Notes: generated by a model from the sequence alone, not told the origin. A stretch of 56,212 bases of DNA from an uncultured SAR324 cluster bacterium (GCA_902513935.1 CABXOR010000003.1:1-56212); one strand, 5' to 3'; positions 17,798 through 26,992 are shown, counted from the stretch's first letter. A program made the numbers and translations.

Positions 17798-18250
17798 TTA
17801 TTTTATATTCAGCCAAATTGCACCGGAGCCACCAAACCGCCCAGGAGCCGTATGAAAATCTTTAAGATACTGTTTACCATTACGCTCCAGCCAAAGTTGA
17901 ACTTCTCTCTTCAGAACAGGTCCCTGCTTACCTGAATGGTGACCTTTTCCGGTAATGATAAGTGCTGTACGGAATTGATACGCATGGCAGGTCATTACAA
18001 AATTCTGGACCATCATAATTGATTCTTCACGTGTTTTTCCGTGCAAATCCAGCTCAGCATCCGGACGGGATACTGAGCCTGCTGGAGAGGTTCGGGATTT
18101 TTTAAGTGAAGATTCAGAGGGTGGAATTACCAGTGCTGGCTCTTTATCCGGGACATCATCGACGCCGGCAAAAATCTTTTCCATTAGAGCATCATTCTGC
18201 TCAGATTCCTCGAAAGTCAGACGAGACGGGAGCGAGCTTTTCTTGCCCAT
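17798..18250 (-). CDS. Small MutS-related (Smr) domain protein
   Basis: 150 residues. A disordered N-terminal third rich in Ser, Glu and Lys is followed by an Smr domain. Its signatures are LDLHG at 67-71, the TGKGHHSG loop and GRFGGSGAIWL at the C-terminus. Smr domains are nucleases acting on nucleic acids, in some cases on mRNA in stalled-ribosome quality control. Standalone Smr proteins of this size are the YdaL/SmrA/B-like type. It lies 11 nt downstream of the barrel-like gene on the same strand. Confidence 0.88.
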   Translation of the reverse strand: MGKKSSLPSRLTFEESEQNDALMEKIFAGVDDVPDKEPALVIPPSESSLKKSRTSPAGSVSRPDAELDLHGKTREESIMMVQNFVMTCHAYQFRTALIITGKGHHSGKQGPVLKREVQLWLERNGKQYLKDFHTAPGRFGGSGAIWLNIK

Positions 18251-18261
18251 GTTTGCCGCTT

Positions 18262-18870
18262 TCAGAAATAGTAACGTGCAGCTATTGCATTGTAAAAGCC
18301 TTGAATAACGTCTCCAATGCCCTGTTTACGCTGTACACCTAATTCCAGTGAAAAACCAAAACTTGGGCTGCTCAGAGGGAAAAACTCACTGCCGGAATAA
18401 AATTTTAAAATGGTACCGCGATTATTGTTTTTGGACAGAATCCCCGCACCTGCACCATAAAAAAGATCGGTGGCACCTTCAACCATGAATACCCGGGAAT
18501 AACGTAATTCGATTCCAAATGTGTCCTGCGTACCTGAACTGTAACCAACAATAAGTTCTGCTGAATCAACTGCACTAATCCAGTTTTTTATAGAAAGGTT
18601 CTCCTCATTTCCATTTGGTCTGTAATGAAGGCCTATTCCAAGCCGCCGGGCAAGACTGCGGGCGGATGAGTCAAATTCGATAAGACTCAGGTCCGCCCGG
18701 TCAATCTTTAATTCCTGGGCAGTAAGATGTGATTCAATAAACAAAGTCTTTTCATCCATTTTCAGAATTTTTCCTTCAAGAGACTCTCCACTGTTCAGAC
18801 GCAAAGTTTCTGCAATTGCAGTAAAGGTAAAGAGCAATATGCTTATCAAAAAAAATAAATGTTTGATCAT
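18262..18870 (-). CDS. Probable small outer-membrane beta-barrel protein
   Basis: 202 residues from the ATG at 18870. A signal peptide (MIKHLFFLISILLFTFTAIA, probable cut before ETLRL) is followed by a short beta segment (LNSGESLEGKILKMDEKTLF). The rest has alternating aromatic strands, ending NAIAARYYF with a terminal Phe as in outer-membrane barrels. The frame is open to 18945, but the signal peptide fixes the start at 18870. Function unknown; the size fits an 8-stranded barrel. The DUF-like front part resembles small SH3-like segments of Gram-negative envelope proteins, which is only an impression. Confidence 0.7.
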   Translation of the reverse strand: MIKHLFFLISILLFTFTAIAETLRLNSGESLEGKILKMDEKTLFIESHLTAQELKIDRADLSLIEFDSSARSLARRLGIGLHYRPNGNEENLSIKNWISAVDSAELIVGYSSGTQDTFGIELRYSRVFMVEGATDLFYGAGAGILSKNNNRGTILKFYSGSEFFPLSSPSFGFSLELGVQRKQGIGDVIQGFYNAIAARYYF

Positions 18871-19100
18871 AGTTCTCAGTCGTTTGTCGTTTTCAATAGT
18901 GTCATCATTCTGCAGGATGAATGCAATTCGTGAACCTTGCTCCAATGAACCTCTACAGAAAATGTTTCAGAAAAAAGTGAGTTTCATTCCTCACAGTGTT
19001 TTCTTGACTTTAGGGTTTAATTTAGAACACAATAGGTGTGTTAATTTATCACTTTACAAGAGCAAAATAGTTTTCACAACGGACATAACTTAAAATTTTT

Positions 19101-19877
19101 ATGAATAAAATTCATCCAACCGCCATCATAGAAGATGGTGCAGAGCTTGGGACTGATGTTGAGATCGGGCCTTATTGCATGGTTGGTTCCAGTGTCAAAA
19201 TTGGAAATGGCTGCAGTTTAAAATCTCATGTAGTCCTTGATGGTCAAACTATAATTGGAACTGAAAACATTTTTCACCCTTTTTCTTATGTAGGCGGCGA
19301 ACCTCAGGATTTAAAATATAATCAGGAAGATTCGCTAGTAATTATCGGGAGTAAAAACATTTTTCGTGAAGGTGTTTCTGTACATCGCGGAACTGTCGGC
19401 GGTGGTGGAAAAACAATCATAGGAGATGATAATTTGCTGATGGGTTACGTACACGTCGCACATGACTGCAGCATCGGCAACCATAATATTCTTGCAAATT
19501 ACACTGGTTTGAGCGGTCATGTTACTCTTGATAACTATGTCACTCTGGGTGGACAGAACGGAGTAGCTCAATTTTTAAGAGTTGGATCTTATGTTTATAC
19601 GGGAGCTGCTTCTTTGATTGATCGAAACATTCCACCTTATGCCACAGGTTATGGGAACCGTTTTGAAGTAAAGGGTGTTAATATAGTCGGCTTGAAACGT
19701 CAGAATTTTAGCCGTGATTCAATTGGAGAAATACTTGAAGCCCACAGGATTTATTATCGTCCCGATCTAAAAAATGATGAGGCTCTGCGGGTAATAGAGG
19801 AAACATTTGGAGAAAGTACCGCAGTTCGGGCGTTCCTGGATTTTATTTATTCTGCTGAAGGAAGCGGTAAGCACTGA
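19101..19877 (+). CDS. lpxA: Acyl-ACP--UDP-N-acetylglucosamine O-acyltransferase
   Basis: 258-residue left-handed beta-helix enzyme that starts lipid A synthesis by moving a 3-hydroxyacyl chain from ACP to UDP-GlcNAc in the cytoplasm. Hexapeptide repeats run through residues 5-185 (for example IGPYCMVGSSVKIG). The catalytic histidine is H121 in HVAHDC, and the GNRFEVKGVNIVGLKRQNFS segment before the C-terminal helices matches LpxA rather than LpxD. Usual partners lpxD, fabZ and lpxB are not adjacent. It is evidence for a lipid A-bearing outer membrane. No Shine-Dalgarno sequence is obvious. Confidence 0.92.
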   Translation: MNKIHPTAIIEDGAELGTDVEIGPYCMVGSSVKIGNGCSLKSHVVLDGQTIIGTENIFHPFSYVGGEPQDLKYNQEDSLVIIGSKNIFREGVSVHRGTVGGGGKTIIGDDNLLMGYVHVAHDCSIGNHNILANYTGLSGHVTLDNYVTLGGQNGVAQFLRVGSYVYTGAASLIDRNIPPYATGYGNRFEVKGVNIVGLKRQNFSRDSIGEILEAHRIYYRPDLKNDEALRVIEETFGESTAVRAFLDFIYSAEGSGKH

Positions 19878-19902
19878 TTTAAGTTTTTAATAGAGAGTTC
19901 GA

Positions 19903-20811
19903 ATGTCAAGCATCATTGATGCGCTTGAAGAGCGACTTTTGCAGTCCCTGCAGGACCAGGAAACAAAAAAGACGTGGGAAGATTGGCTCCAGTGGTTAGC
20001 TGACCTTGATTGTCCTCTTGAATTTGAAAAACCGCTGCAGATTCCTAGCCGACCATTCAGTTTTCAAATATGGCTGAATGCTTGTGATCAACAGCTGAAT
20101 CATCATCCAGACTGGCAAGCACGACTGACCACACCTGACTGGCTAAAAAGACAACAAATAACAGTAATCCCCAAAGTGTTTAAAGGTGGAGAAAATAAAA
20201 CTCCCGGAATTACTGAAATTAGTGCTCTGCAGACAGAACTGACCCGGATGATTGATCAGATACACACGGTTCAGCAGCGAATAGCCAACTTGGAAACAGG
20301 TTCCGCGCAAAGGTCAGAAAGCCCTGGAGCACAAACTGCGTCTAAGTTGATTCCAACGACAACTGAAGTGCGGGCAACTTTATCTGTTTCAGGTTTATCT
20401 GATCCTCTGGGTCGTCCCGATCTCGCACGAACACTGGAGAGAGAGTTGCAGATGCACAGTAAAATACCAAATGCGAAAGGTTCGGTAGGCACCAAATCTG
20501 AAGCGGATATACCTGAACCTGAGATTGTGAAACTTAAAGAAGCATATCTAAGTTATAATCGCTGGTGTGATCAATTTGACGATGTACACCTAGATTTGCA
20601 GGAGTTCGTCAAAGAAACTCTCAGAGTTTCAAGCAGTCATCAAATTTCCTTTCAGCAGTTCAGGTACCGCATTCTGAAAAATGCAAAAGAAGTTAAACAA
20701 CTGGAAAGCGTCCTGGAGTCTTTTTCACGACTGCGCAGCGCAGGAGTTGACATAAATTTAGCGGAAACTGAAAGCACGAAGGATAGTTCACAAGTGGATT
20801 CAAACTCCTAA
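19903..20811 (+). CDS. Hypothetical protein, 302 residues
   Basis: Not recognised. Soluble and acidic, with no signal peptide. Residues 1-110 are Trp/Leu-rich and helical (EDWLQWLADLDCPLEFEKP). Residues 105-135 look like a short coiled coil (ISALQTELTRMIDQIHTVQQRI). A low-complexity linker follows to about 200, then a helical C-terminal domain (EAYLSYNRWCDQFDDVHLDLQEF) and a Ser/Asp-rich tail. It lies 25 nt after lpxA and 19 nt before pheS on the same strand, so it is probably in their operon. A GAGAG-type ribosome site precedes the ATG. Confidence 0.75.
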   Translation: MSSIIDALEERLLQSLQDQETKKTWEDWLQWLADLDCPLEFEKPLQIPSRPFSFQIWLNACDQQLNHHPDWQARLTTPDWLKRQQITVIPKVFKGGENKTPGITEISALQTELTRMIDQIHTVQQRIANLETGSAQRSESPGAQTASKLIPTTTEVRATLSVSGLSDPLGRPDLARTLERELQMHSKIPNAKGSVGTKSEADIPEPEIVKLKEAYLSYNRWCDQFDDVHLDLQEFVKETLRVSSSHQISFQQFRYRILKNAKEVKQLESVLESFSRLRSAGVDINLAETESTKDSSQVDSNS

Positions 20812-20830
20812 TTAAAAATCAGTTATCAAA

Positions 20831-21850
20831 ATGCTTGAACAAATAAATATGCTCCGTGAAAAGGGACAAAACGAGCTTAATGGTTTAACCAGAACAGATC
20901 AACTTCCTGAGTGGTACCATCGTTATCTGGGACGTAAAGGCGATCTCACTTCCCTGCTAAAAAAACTTGGTACTCTTTCTCCAGAAGAGAGGCCTGTCAT
21001 GGGGAAAGTCATCAACGAAGTTAAGCAGAAGTTGCAGGAATCTTTTGAACTGCGTCAGAAAACTTTGAAGGAAACAAAACTTCATCAGGAACTTGAAATT
21101 GATGACATGGATGTTAGCCTTCCTGGAAGACCTTGTACCACTGGTCACCTCCACCTGACCACTCAAACTTTACGTGGTATTTACAATATTTTTCAGAAAA
21201 TGGGTTTTCAGGTTTACGAAGCACCGGAAGTGGAAACTGACGAATATAATTTCCAGTTACTGAACATACCGGAATATCATCCTGCACGTGATATGTGGGA
21301 CACTTTCTGGGTCAACGATGAAGTTGTTTTGCGTACCCACACTTCACCAGGGCAAATTTGGGCAATGCGTGAATATTATCCAGAACCGATTCGAGTGATT
21401 CTGCCGGGGAAATGCTACCGTTTTGAACAAATCACTCCACGTTCTGAACACCAGTTTTTTCAGGTTGAAGGTTTAACTATCGGAAAAAATATCCACCTCA
21501 CAGACCTGATCGGCGTGATGAGTGAATTCTCGCATAAAATGTACGGTGTAGAACGAAAAATTCGTATTCGGGGGAGTTATTTCCCTTTCACAGAACCCAG
21601 TATTGAAATCGACATGAGCTGCAGTTGTGAAAAGAAGGGCTGCCGACTCTGCAAATATACAGGCTGGCTGGAAGTTGCCGGTGCGGGAATGGTACATCCG
21701 GTTGTTTTGCGCAACGGTGGTTACGATCCTGAAGAATGGAGTGGGTTTGCGTTTGGCATGGGCGTAGAACGGCCCGCAATGCTCAAACATAAAATTAACG
21801 ATATACGCCGCTTTTACAGCAATGACCTGAGATTTCTGCGACAGTTCTGA
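20831..21850 (+). CDS. pheS: Phenylalanine--tRNA ligase alpha subunit
   Basis: 339-residue class II synthetase subunit that activates phenylalanine. It has an N-terminal coiled-coil tRNA-binding arm (about 1-90) and a catalytic core with LRTHTSPGQ, FPFTEPSIEIDMSC, the CSC...CRLC cysteine cluster near 262-272 and the C-terminal motif 3 region (SGFAFGMGVERPAML). Motif 2 reads YRFEQITPRSEHQFFQVEG; the common THxxxFHQ arrangement is replaced by RSEHQF, so this is a variant subtype. pheT does not follow in this window, so the two subunits are split. Confidence 0.95.
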   Translation: MLEQINMLREKGQNELNGLTRTDQLPEWYHRYLGRKGDLTSLLKKLGTLSPEERPVMGKVINEVKQKLQESFELRQKTLKETKLHQELEIDDMDVSLPGRPCTTGHLHLTTQTLRGIYNIFQKMGFQVYEAPEVETDEYNFQLLNIPEYHPARDMWDTFWVNDEVVLRTHTSPGQIWAMREYYPEPIRVILPGKCYRFEQITPRSEHQFFQVEGLTIGKNIHLTDLIGVMSEFSHKMYGVERKIRIRGSYFPFTEPSIEIDMSCSCEKKGCRLCKYTGWLEVAGAGMVHPVVLRNGGYDPEEWSGFAFGMGVERPAMLKHKINDIRRFYSNDLRFLRQF

Positions 21851-21852
21851 TT

Positions 21853-22026
21853 ATGCTTGATAACTTTGATCCACAGGAAAAGAAGGTGATTCTGATATTT
21901 ATAGCATTGCTGTTATTGGGGCTTGTTTATGTAGGTACTCATGATTTGCAATTTGGGCAACCACAACAGCCTTACAATACTCCTCTACCTGACGAAGAAG
22001 CATCTGACTCCGGTCGATTCCTCTAA
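21853..22026 (+). CDS. Small single-span membrane protein, 57 residues
   Basis: A short frame opens 2 nt after the pheS stop codon. It encodes MLDNFDPQEKK, one hydrophobic helix (residues 12-28, VILIFIALLLLGLVYVG) and a Gln/Pro/Asp-rich tail ending DSGRFL. The charge pattern suggests the N-terminus inside and the tail outside. The N-terminal anchor recalls that of ComEA-like helix-hairpin-helix proteins, but no such domain follows. The tight spacing to pheS supports translation; the function is unknown. Confidence 0.5.
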   Translation: MLDNFDPQEKKVILIFIALLLLGLVYVGTHDLQFGQPQQPYNTPLPDEEASDSGRFL

Positions 22027-22081
22027 AATTTCTGACAAAGTACAATCCTGAATGCTTTCTTTAATTTTGATCGATGGACTT

Positions 22082-22975
22082 TTATCCTCCCAGAAACAAG
22101 CGTCCTACTTCCGGATTTGCCAGTAAATTATCTCCGGAATCAGCCATGGCTAAATTCCCGGAAACCAGTACATAGCCAATATCACAGAATTCAAGACCTT
22201 TCTTGGCATTCTGTTCCACCATGATAATGGTTTTGCCTTCATTTCGTTGAAGATCATCGAGAATTTCAAAAACCATGTCGATAAAACGCGGCTCCAAACC
22301 AATTGATGGTTCATCGACAAGCAGGATGTTGGGTTCCATGACCAGCGCTCTTGAAATTTCAAGCAGTCGTCTTTCTCCACCTGAGAGTACCTTTGCGGGG
22401 TTGTTTCGTCTTGCTTTGAGTCGATCATATTTCTCAAAAATACGCTCAGTTGATTCCTGTGCGGCATCCGTGTTTTCCTTGAGATAGCCGCCCATCATCA
22501 GATTTTCTTCCACTGTCATATCCGGAAAAACTGAATTATCCTGAAGGATATAAGAAATACCGGCTACCTCTAATTTCTGGTTGGAACTCATTTTGGTAAT
22601 TGTCCTTTCAGAGTCACTAATCCGAGTCTTAATTTCTCCAGAAAAGATATTGGTAAATCCAAAGATAGAGTGAAGTACAGTGGATTTACCCGCTCCATTT
22701 GGACCTATCATACAAAGGGATTGCCCCTTTCCAACCTGTAGGTTGAAGTCATGAAGAATTTCCATTTTTCCGTAACCGGCATGAAGTCCTTCAATTTTTA
22801 AAAAAGGTTCTCCCTGGATGAGGCTGGCTATTTTTTCCTTACTGATCGTTTCGGCAAGTTCCTGTGCCTGCCGGTTTACATCATCTACGGATATGACAGT
22901 TTCAACTGCACCATCATGATAACCAAAAGAAGTTTCTGGTTTAGTTTTATTTAGCGAGAAATCTGAAGTCATCAA
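22082..22975 (-). CDS. livF: Branched-chain amino acid-type ABC transporter ATPase LivF
   Basis: 297-residue ATPase of a HAAT-type importer. Walker A (GPNGAGKS) is near 91-98, signature LSGGERRL near 197-204 and Walker B ILLVDEPS near 217-224. Normal LivF is about 235 residues. This one carries about 57 extra N-terminal residues (acidic, helical, containing DDVNRQAQELAETISKEKI) before the FLKIEGLHAGYG start of the domain. The long start overlaps the livG stop by 4 nt, so the extension is probably translated. Last gene of the livKHMGF operon. Confidence 0.92.
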   Translation of the reverse strand: MMTSDFSLNKTKPETSFGYHDGAVETVISVDDVNRQAQELAETISKEKIASLIQGEPFLKIEGLHAGYGKMEILHDFNLQVGKGQSLCMIGPNGAGKSTVLHSIFGFTNIFSGEIKTRISDSERTITKMSSNQKLEVAGISYILQDNSVFPDMTVEENLMMGGYLKENTDAAQESTERIFEKYDRLKARRNNPAKVLSGGERRLLEISRALVMEPNILLVDEPSIGLEPRFIDMVFEILDDLQRNEGKTIIMVEQNAKKGLEFCDIGYVLVSGNLAMADSGDNLLANPEVGRLFLGG

Positions 22976-23715
22976 TGTGCTCCCAGATATGCGTCGATAA
23001 CATTTTGATTGTTTTTAATTTCATCTGGAGTGCCCTTTGCCAGCATTTCCCCGTGTGCCAGACAGTATATACTTTCTGCAAGATTCATCACCACTCTCAT
23101 GTTGTGTTCAATAACAAAGAGAGTGATGCCGAATTCCTGGTTGGCCCGTTTCAAACGATCAATCAACCCGTTGATCAAGGTAGGATTGATGCCTGCAGTC
23201 GGTTCATCAAGCAACAGAACCTTGGGTTCATTCATCAAGGCCATGGCAAACTCCAAAAGCTTTTGCTGACCAAATGAAAGGTCACCTGAAATTAGATTAC
23301 GTTTGGAAAAAAGCCCAACGAATTCCAACAAATGTTCCGCCTTCTCAGTCAGTTCCTGAGGGTACTTTCGAAACATATCAAACCAACCTGTTTTGTGGTG
23401 TGCAGCAGAAATAAGCATGTTCTTAACACAATTCATTTCTGTGTAGATTCTTGTCTGTTGAAATGTCCGTAGCATACCCAAACGCGCAATTTTTTGCACC
23501 CGTATCTTTGATATTTCATGTCCCCCAAACTGGATGGTCCCGGAATCAATTGGATGAAATCCAACAATCGAATTGAAAAGGGTTGTTTTTCCGGATCCAT
23601 TTGGTCCTATCAAACCGGTAATTTTCGCAGTTTTTACATCCAGAGAAATGTCGTGGTTGGCAACCACACCACCGAAAGATTTGTTCACTCCTCTGACCTC
23701 AATAATATTTCTCAT
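22972..23715 (-). CDS. livG: Branched-chain amino acid-type ABC transporter ATPase LivG
   Basis: 247-residue ATPase that pairs with LivF. Walker A (GPNGSGKTT) is near 37-45, the signature is LSFGQQK near 146, and Walker B (VLLLDEPTAG) is near 166. The C-terminal VIDAYLGAH tail is the LivG hallmark. The stop overlaps livF and the start abuts the livM stop (1-nt overlap), so translation is coupled across the operon. Confidence 0.95.
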   Translation of the reverse strand: MRNIIEVRGVNKSFGGVVANHDISLDVKTAKITGLIGPNGSGKTTLFNSIVGFHPIDSGTIQFGGHEISKIRVQKIARLGMLRTFQQTRIYTEMNCVKNMLISAAHHKTGWFDMFRKYPQELTEKAEHLLEFVGLFSKRNLISGDLSFGQQKLLEFAMALMNEPKVLLLDEPTAGINPTLINGLIDRLKRANQEFGITLFVIEHNMRVVMNLAESIYCLAHGEMLAKGTPDEIKNNQNVIDAYLGAH

Positions 23716-24782
23716 TAGGCCACTTCTTTTGTAGAATTTTCTTCTTCACCTGCAGCCATAACCGAATCAACTGAAATTCCGAATAAATCTGGCCACTTAT
23801 CCTTCACCCATCCCATGATACCCTGCTGGAAAAAAACCACATTGATAATAATCAGAAATCCCAGTGCAACCCACTGCCAGCCAAGCAGGTAGGTCCAGGT
23901 AATTTCCTTGATGAGATGAAATAGAACCGCACCTATGACAGGCCCCCAAAGAGTTCCTTTTCCACCCAGCAATACCATAAGAACCATAAAGATGCCGAAA
24001 GTAACAGTTGGGAAGGCCACTTCAAGTGGTTCAATGAATCCGGTCATGTTGCCAAAAATTCCTCCAGAGATGCCCAGAAAAAATGCTGCAAATGACCAGG
24101 CAATGGTCTTGTAGCGATTGGTATGAATTCCCATTGCTTCGGCCTTTTCTTCATCATCACGGATGGCATTGAGGGCCAACTGGAACCTGGTTGAATAAAG
24201 CCACTTGAGGAACACGAAAGTACAAACAGCGGAAATAAAGCAAAGAGAATAAAAAAACAATGCGCGGTCGTCGGGCTCCCCGGGATAGCTTGGTACGGAG
24301 ATCCCTCCGCCACCTCCAACATAGTCCCACGTCCCGACCAGTTCCCCTGCGGCAATGGCTACACCCAGCGTCCCGATTGCGAAATACGGACCACGCAGGC
24401 CAAAGACAATCCAGCCGAAAATTACCGCTAAAACCAGAGATGACATCGCAGCCATTAACAAACCAAGAGCCAATCCGCTAAAATACTGGTATGGAGTAAA
24501 ATCAATCTTTACTGCACCAAAATGTGCAGTGTATTCTGCAACGTCATAGTACATTCCAATCTGTACAACGGTACAGATGTACATTCCTGCACCAAAGAAC
24601 AGGATGTTTCCAAGCGAATTATATCCCATCTGACCGCCTAGAATGTCCCAGGTCAAAGCAAACAAAATCATCATCCAGAGTAATGCCAATTGGAAAGTGT
24701 AAGCTGGAAAAATAATTGGAGCAAAGATACCTGCTAGCAGAATTACAGCGTAAAATAGTATTTTATTTGTTTTACTTATCAC
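23715..24782 (-). CDS. livM: Branched-chain amino acid-type ABC transporter permease LivM
   Basis: 355-residue inner-membrane permease with about nine or ten hydrophobic helices. Family segments include GGQMGYNSLGNILFFGAGMY near 50, GPYFAIGTLGVA and the EAMGIHTNRYKTIAWSFAAF coupling-helix region that contacts the ATPases. A soluble tail of about 30 residues ends in STKEVA. The start overlaps the livH stop by 4 nt (ATGA). Confidence 0.94.
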   Translation of the reverse strand: MISKTNKILFYAVILLAGIFAPIIFPAYTFQLALLWMMILFALTWDILGGQMGYNSLGNILFFGAGMYICTVVQIGMYYDVAEYTAHFGAVKIDFTPYQYFSGLALGLLMAAMSSLVLAVIFGWIVFGLRGPYFAIGTLGVAIAAGELVGTWDYVGGGGGISVPSYPGEPDDRALFFYSLCFISAVCTFVFLKWLYSTRFQLALNAIRDDEEKAEAMGIHTNRYKTIAWSFAAFFLGISGGIFGNMTGFIEPLEVAFPTVTFGIFMVLMVLLGGKGTLWGPVIGAVLFHLIKEITWTYLLGWQWVALGFLIIINVVFFQQGIMGWVKDKWPDLFGISVDSVMAAGEEENSTKEVA

Positions 24783-25687
24783 TGGACCACCTGACGCTGA
24801 CGACCTTGTATGATTTGGCGGATAATAAGAACTCCTACCAGAAGCCCTACCACAGTGGCCTGTTGAAATTCTGCACCTAAAATAAATCCACTGAATTGTT
24901 CCACTGCTCCCAGACCCAAAGAAGAAAGGATTACTCCAATGAGGTTACCGAATCCTGCTGATGTAACAATTACAAATGCCCTGATAGAATGTGTTATGCC
25001 GAAAAAGGGCTGAATAACCCAGATCATGGAGATTAAAACTCCAGCAATCCCACAAATCGCTGCATTGAGTGAGAAGGTGAATGCGTAAACCCGGTCAGTA
25101 TCAATGCCCATGATACGTGCTGCACGAGCATTTTGTGAGGTGGCGCGAATTGCCCTCCCCATCCTGCTTTTTTTCATGAACATTGTTATCATTAACCCCA
25201 TAATCATGGCCAAAATGAAGGACACAAATTTTATGTCTGCAATTGTAACTTCGCCTTCAAAAAATTCTCGTATTGCCATTTCAGAGCGAATTGTCTGTAC
25301 ATCGGGTCCATATGCAAGATTGATTAATTGCTGAATGACGATGGCCAGACCGAAAGTTGCCAGAAGAGAGGTGAAAAGATCTCGCTCGATCACGCGGCGG
25401 ATGATGGTTTGGTACAAGACCCAGCCGAAAACGAACATGATCACGAAAACAAAAGGAATACTCAGGATAGGATGCAGATTAAAAGGAGATTCTGAGAGAG
25501 TGAAAGCGATGTAGCCTCCCATTATGACGAAATCACCCTGTGCAAGGTTCTTGATATTCATCACTCCCCATACCAAAGCTAGACCGTAGGCAGCAAGTGC
25601 GAAAATAGAACCAATTAATAATCCGTCAATAAGCAACTGTAGATTCAGCAAAGGTGCCAAACCTAACAGGCTTAAGTTGTCAATCAT
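24779..25687 (-). CDS. livH: Branched-chain amino acid-type ABC transporter permease LivH
   Basis: 302-residue permease with about eight membrane helices. The family marks are NIKNLAQGDFVIMGGYIAF near 42-60 and the coupling segment RAIRATSQNARAARIMGI near 176-193. The first helix begins after LNLQLLIDGLLIGSIFALAAYG. It follows livK by 84 nt on the same strand. It forms the membrane pore with LivM. Confidence 0.94.
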   Translation of the reverse strand: MIDNLSLLGLAPLLNLQLLIDGLLIGSIFALAAYGLALVWGVMNIKNLAQGDFVIMGGYIAFTLSESPFNLHPILSIPFVFVIMFVFGWVLYQTIIRRVIERDLFTSLLATFGLAIVIQQLINLAYGPDVQTIRSEMAIREFFEGEVTIADIKFVSFILAMIMGLMITMFMKKSRMGRAIRATSQNARAARIMGIDTDRVYAFTFSLNAAICGIAGVLISMIWVIQPFFGITHSIRAFVIVTSAGFGNLIGVILSSLGLGAVEQFSGFILGAEFQQATVVGLLVGVLIIRQIIQGRQRQVVQ

Positions 25688-25771
25688 GAAACTTAATATT
25701 CAAAGTTTGAGGAGAAAAGCGTTCCCATATTTAAACAAGAACGCTTTAACAAATCTCTTTGGATTTAAAAA

Positions 25772-26992
25772 TCAACGAGGCCATTCAACAGGATGAGATG
25801 CCCACTCTGGTGGTGCAACTACGTTCAGTTTCCCATTCTGAATCTGTCTCAGAACCATTGGTTTAGCAATGTTGTTACCCGCTTTTGAAAAACGGATACT
25901 TCCGTAGAAAGTTTTCATATCCGTGGCTGCCAGCGCATCCCTCAATGCTTCAGTATCGAAGGAATTCGCACGTTCGAAAGCCTCAGCCCACACCAATACA
26001 GCTGCTGTTGCCTGTGCTGCCTGATATGGAACGTTTTTGTAACCATCAAAGGTTGCTTTGAATAGCTTATCGTATTCTCCTGCGGAACCGAAATGTTTGC
26101 CGCTGTAAGTGAGGGTTTCCGCCCATTGGGTTGGACAGAGTAACCCATTAACATCCGCACCGAATTTCTTAATCAGTTTTGCAGCTTCACAGTGCGTAAC
26201 TGCTATCATGGGCACCTTGACCTTCATTTCAGTGATCTGGCGACCCAGTGTTGCAGCACCCTTGGAATGTCCTGAAACAACTAGGAGATCTGCTTTCAAA
26301 GCCTTAGCCTTTCGAAGGGTTGGTGTCATATCACTCAAATCCCTTGGCAATTTGTCATCGATTACAATCTTCAATCCATGTTTTTTAACGTCATCCATCA
26401 CACCGGCACGTATATCAAGAGAGAATGGATCATTCTCGAATGCCATGGCAACTTTGACATCTCCAGGAGATTTCCCATTCTTCTTATTGATTACTGCCGC
26501 AAGTCCGATTGAACTTGCCAGATACTGTTCTGAAGTTGAAAGTACTGCAAATAGATACCTGTAGCCCTGAGTGAAAAGAGACCTTGATGCACCTTCAGCT
26601 TCAACCATCGGAATTTTATATTTCTCTGTCACCGGAGCAATAGCTTTTGTTAGTCCAGAGCTATAAGGCCCGAGAAAGAATTTGATGCCGTCCTGCTTGA
26701 TCAGGCGTTCAGCCAGCTGCGCACCACGGGCCGGAGTGGATTCGTCATCGTAGTACTTGACATCAAGCATGTAGGTCTTTCCACCAACCTTGACACCGCC
26801 CATTTCATTGACACGTTTGATTCCCAGATTGTATCCATTTGAAGCGTGGATACCGTTTGAAGAATATTTTCCCGTAAACGAAATTGCTGAGCCTAAGGTG
26901 ATGGTATTTCCAGTCACTTTTGCGAAGGCAATTGGACTGATGGTCAGAAACAATCCTGACAACAGTGCAATGCTTAGTTTGAAGATTCTCAT
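25772..26992 (-). CDS. livK: Periplasmic amino acid-binding protein (LivK-like)
   Basis: 406-residue type I periplasmic binding protein. A signal peptide of 24 residues ends in PIAFA before KVTGNTI. The Peripla_BP_6 pattern follows: ITLGSAISFTGKYSSNG, VKVGGKTYMLDVKYYDDEST and FFLGPYSSGLTKAIAPVTEK. The mature protein has the two-lobe layout of LivJ/K and urea/amide-binding proteins, so the ligand need not be a branched-chain amino acid. A GGAGA Shine-Dalgarno sequence precedes the ATG, and a good promoter lies 110 nt upstream. First gene of the livKHMGF operon. Confidence 0.92.
   Translation of the reverse strand: MRIFKLSIALLSGLFLTISPIAFAKVTGNTITLGSAISFTGKYSSNGIHASNGYNLGIKRVNEMGGVKVGGKTYMLDVKYYDDESTPARGAQLAERLIKQDGIKFFLGPYSSGLTKAIAPVTEKYKIPMVEAEGASRSLFTQGYRYLFAVLSTSEQYLASSIGLAAVINKKNGKSPGDVKVAMAFENDPFSLDIRAGVMDDVKKHGLKIVIDDKLPRDLSDMTPTLRKAKALKADLLVVSGHSKGAATLGRQITEMKVKVPMIAVTHCEAAKLIKKFGADVNGLLCPTQWAETLTYSGKHFGSAGEYDKLFKATFDGYKNVPYQAAQATAAVLVWAEAFERANSFDTEALRDALAATDMKTFYGSIRFSKAGNNIAKPMVLRQIQNGKLNVVAPPEWASHPVEWPR

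Noticed and set aside
19004..19033. TTGACT and CACAAT with 18-nt spacing before lpxA
   Set aside because: The -10 match is poor and the spacing long; not enough for a promoter call.
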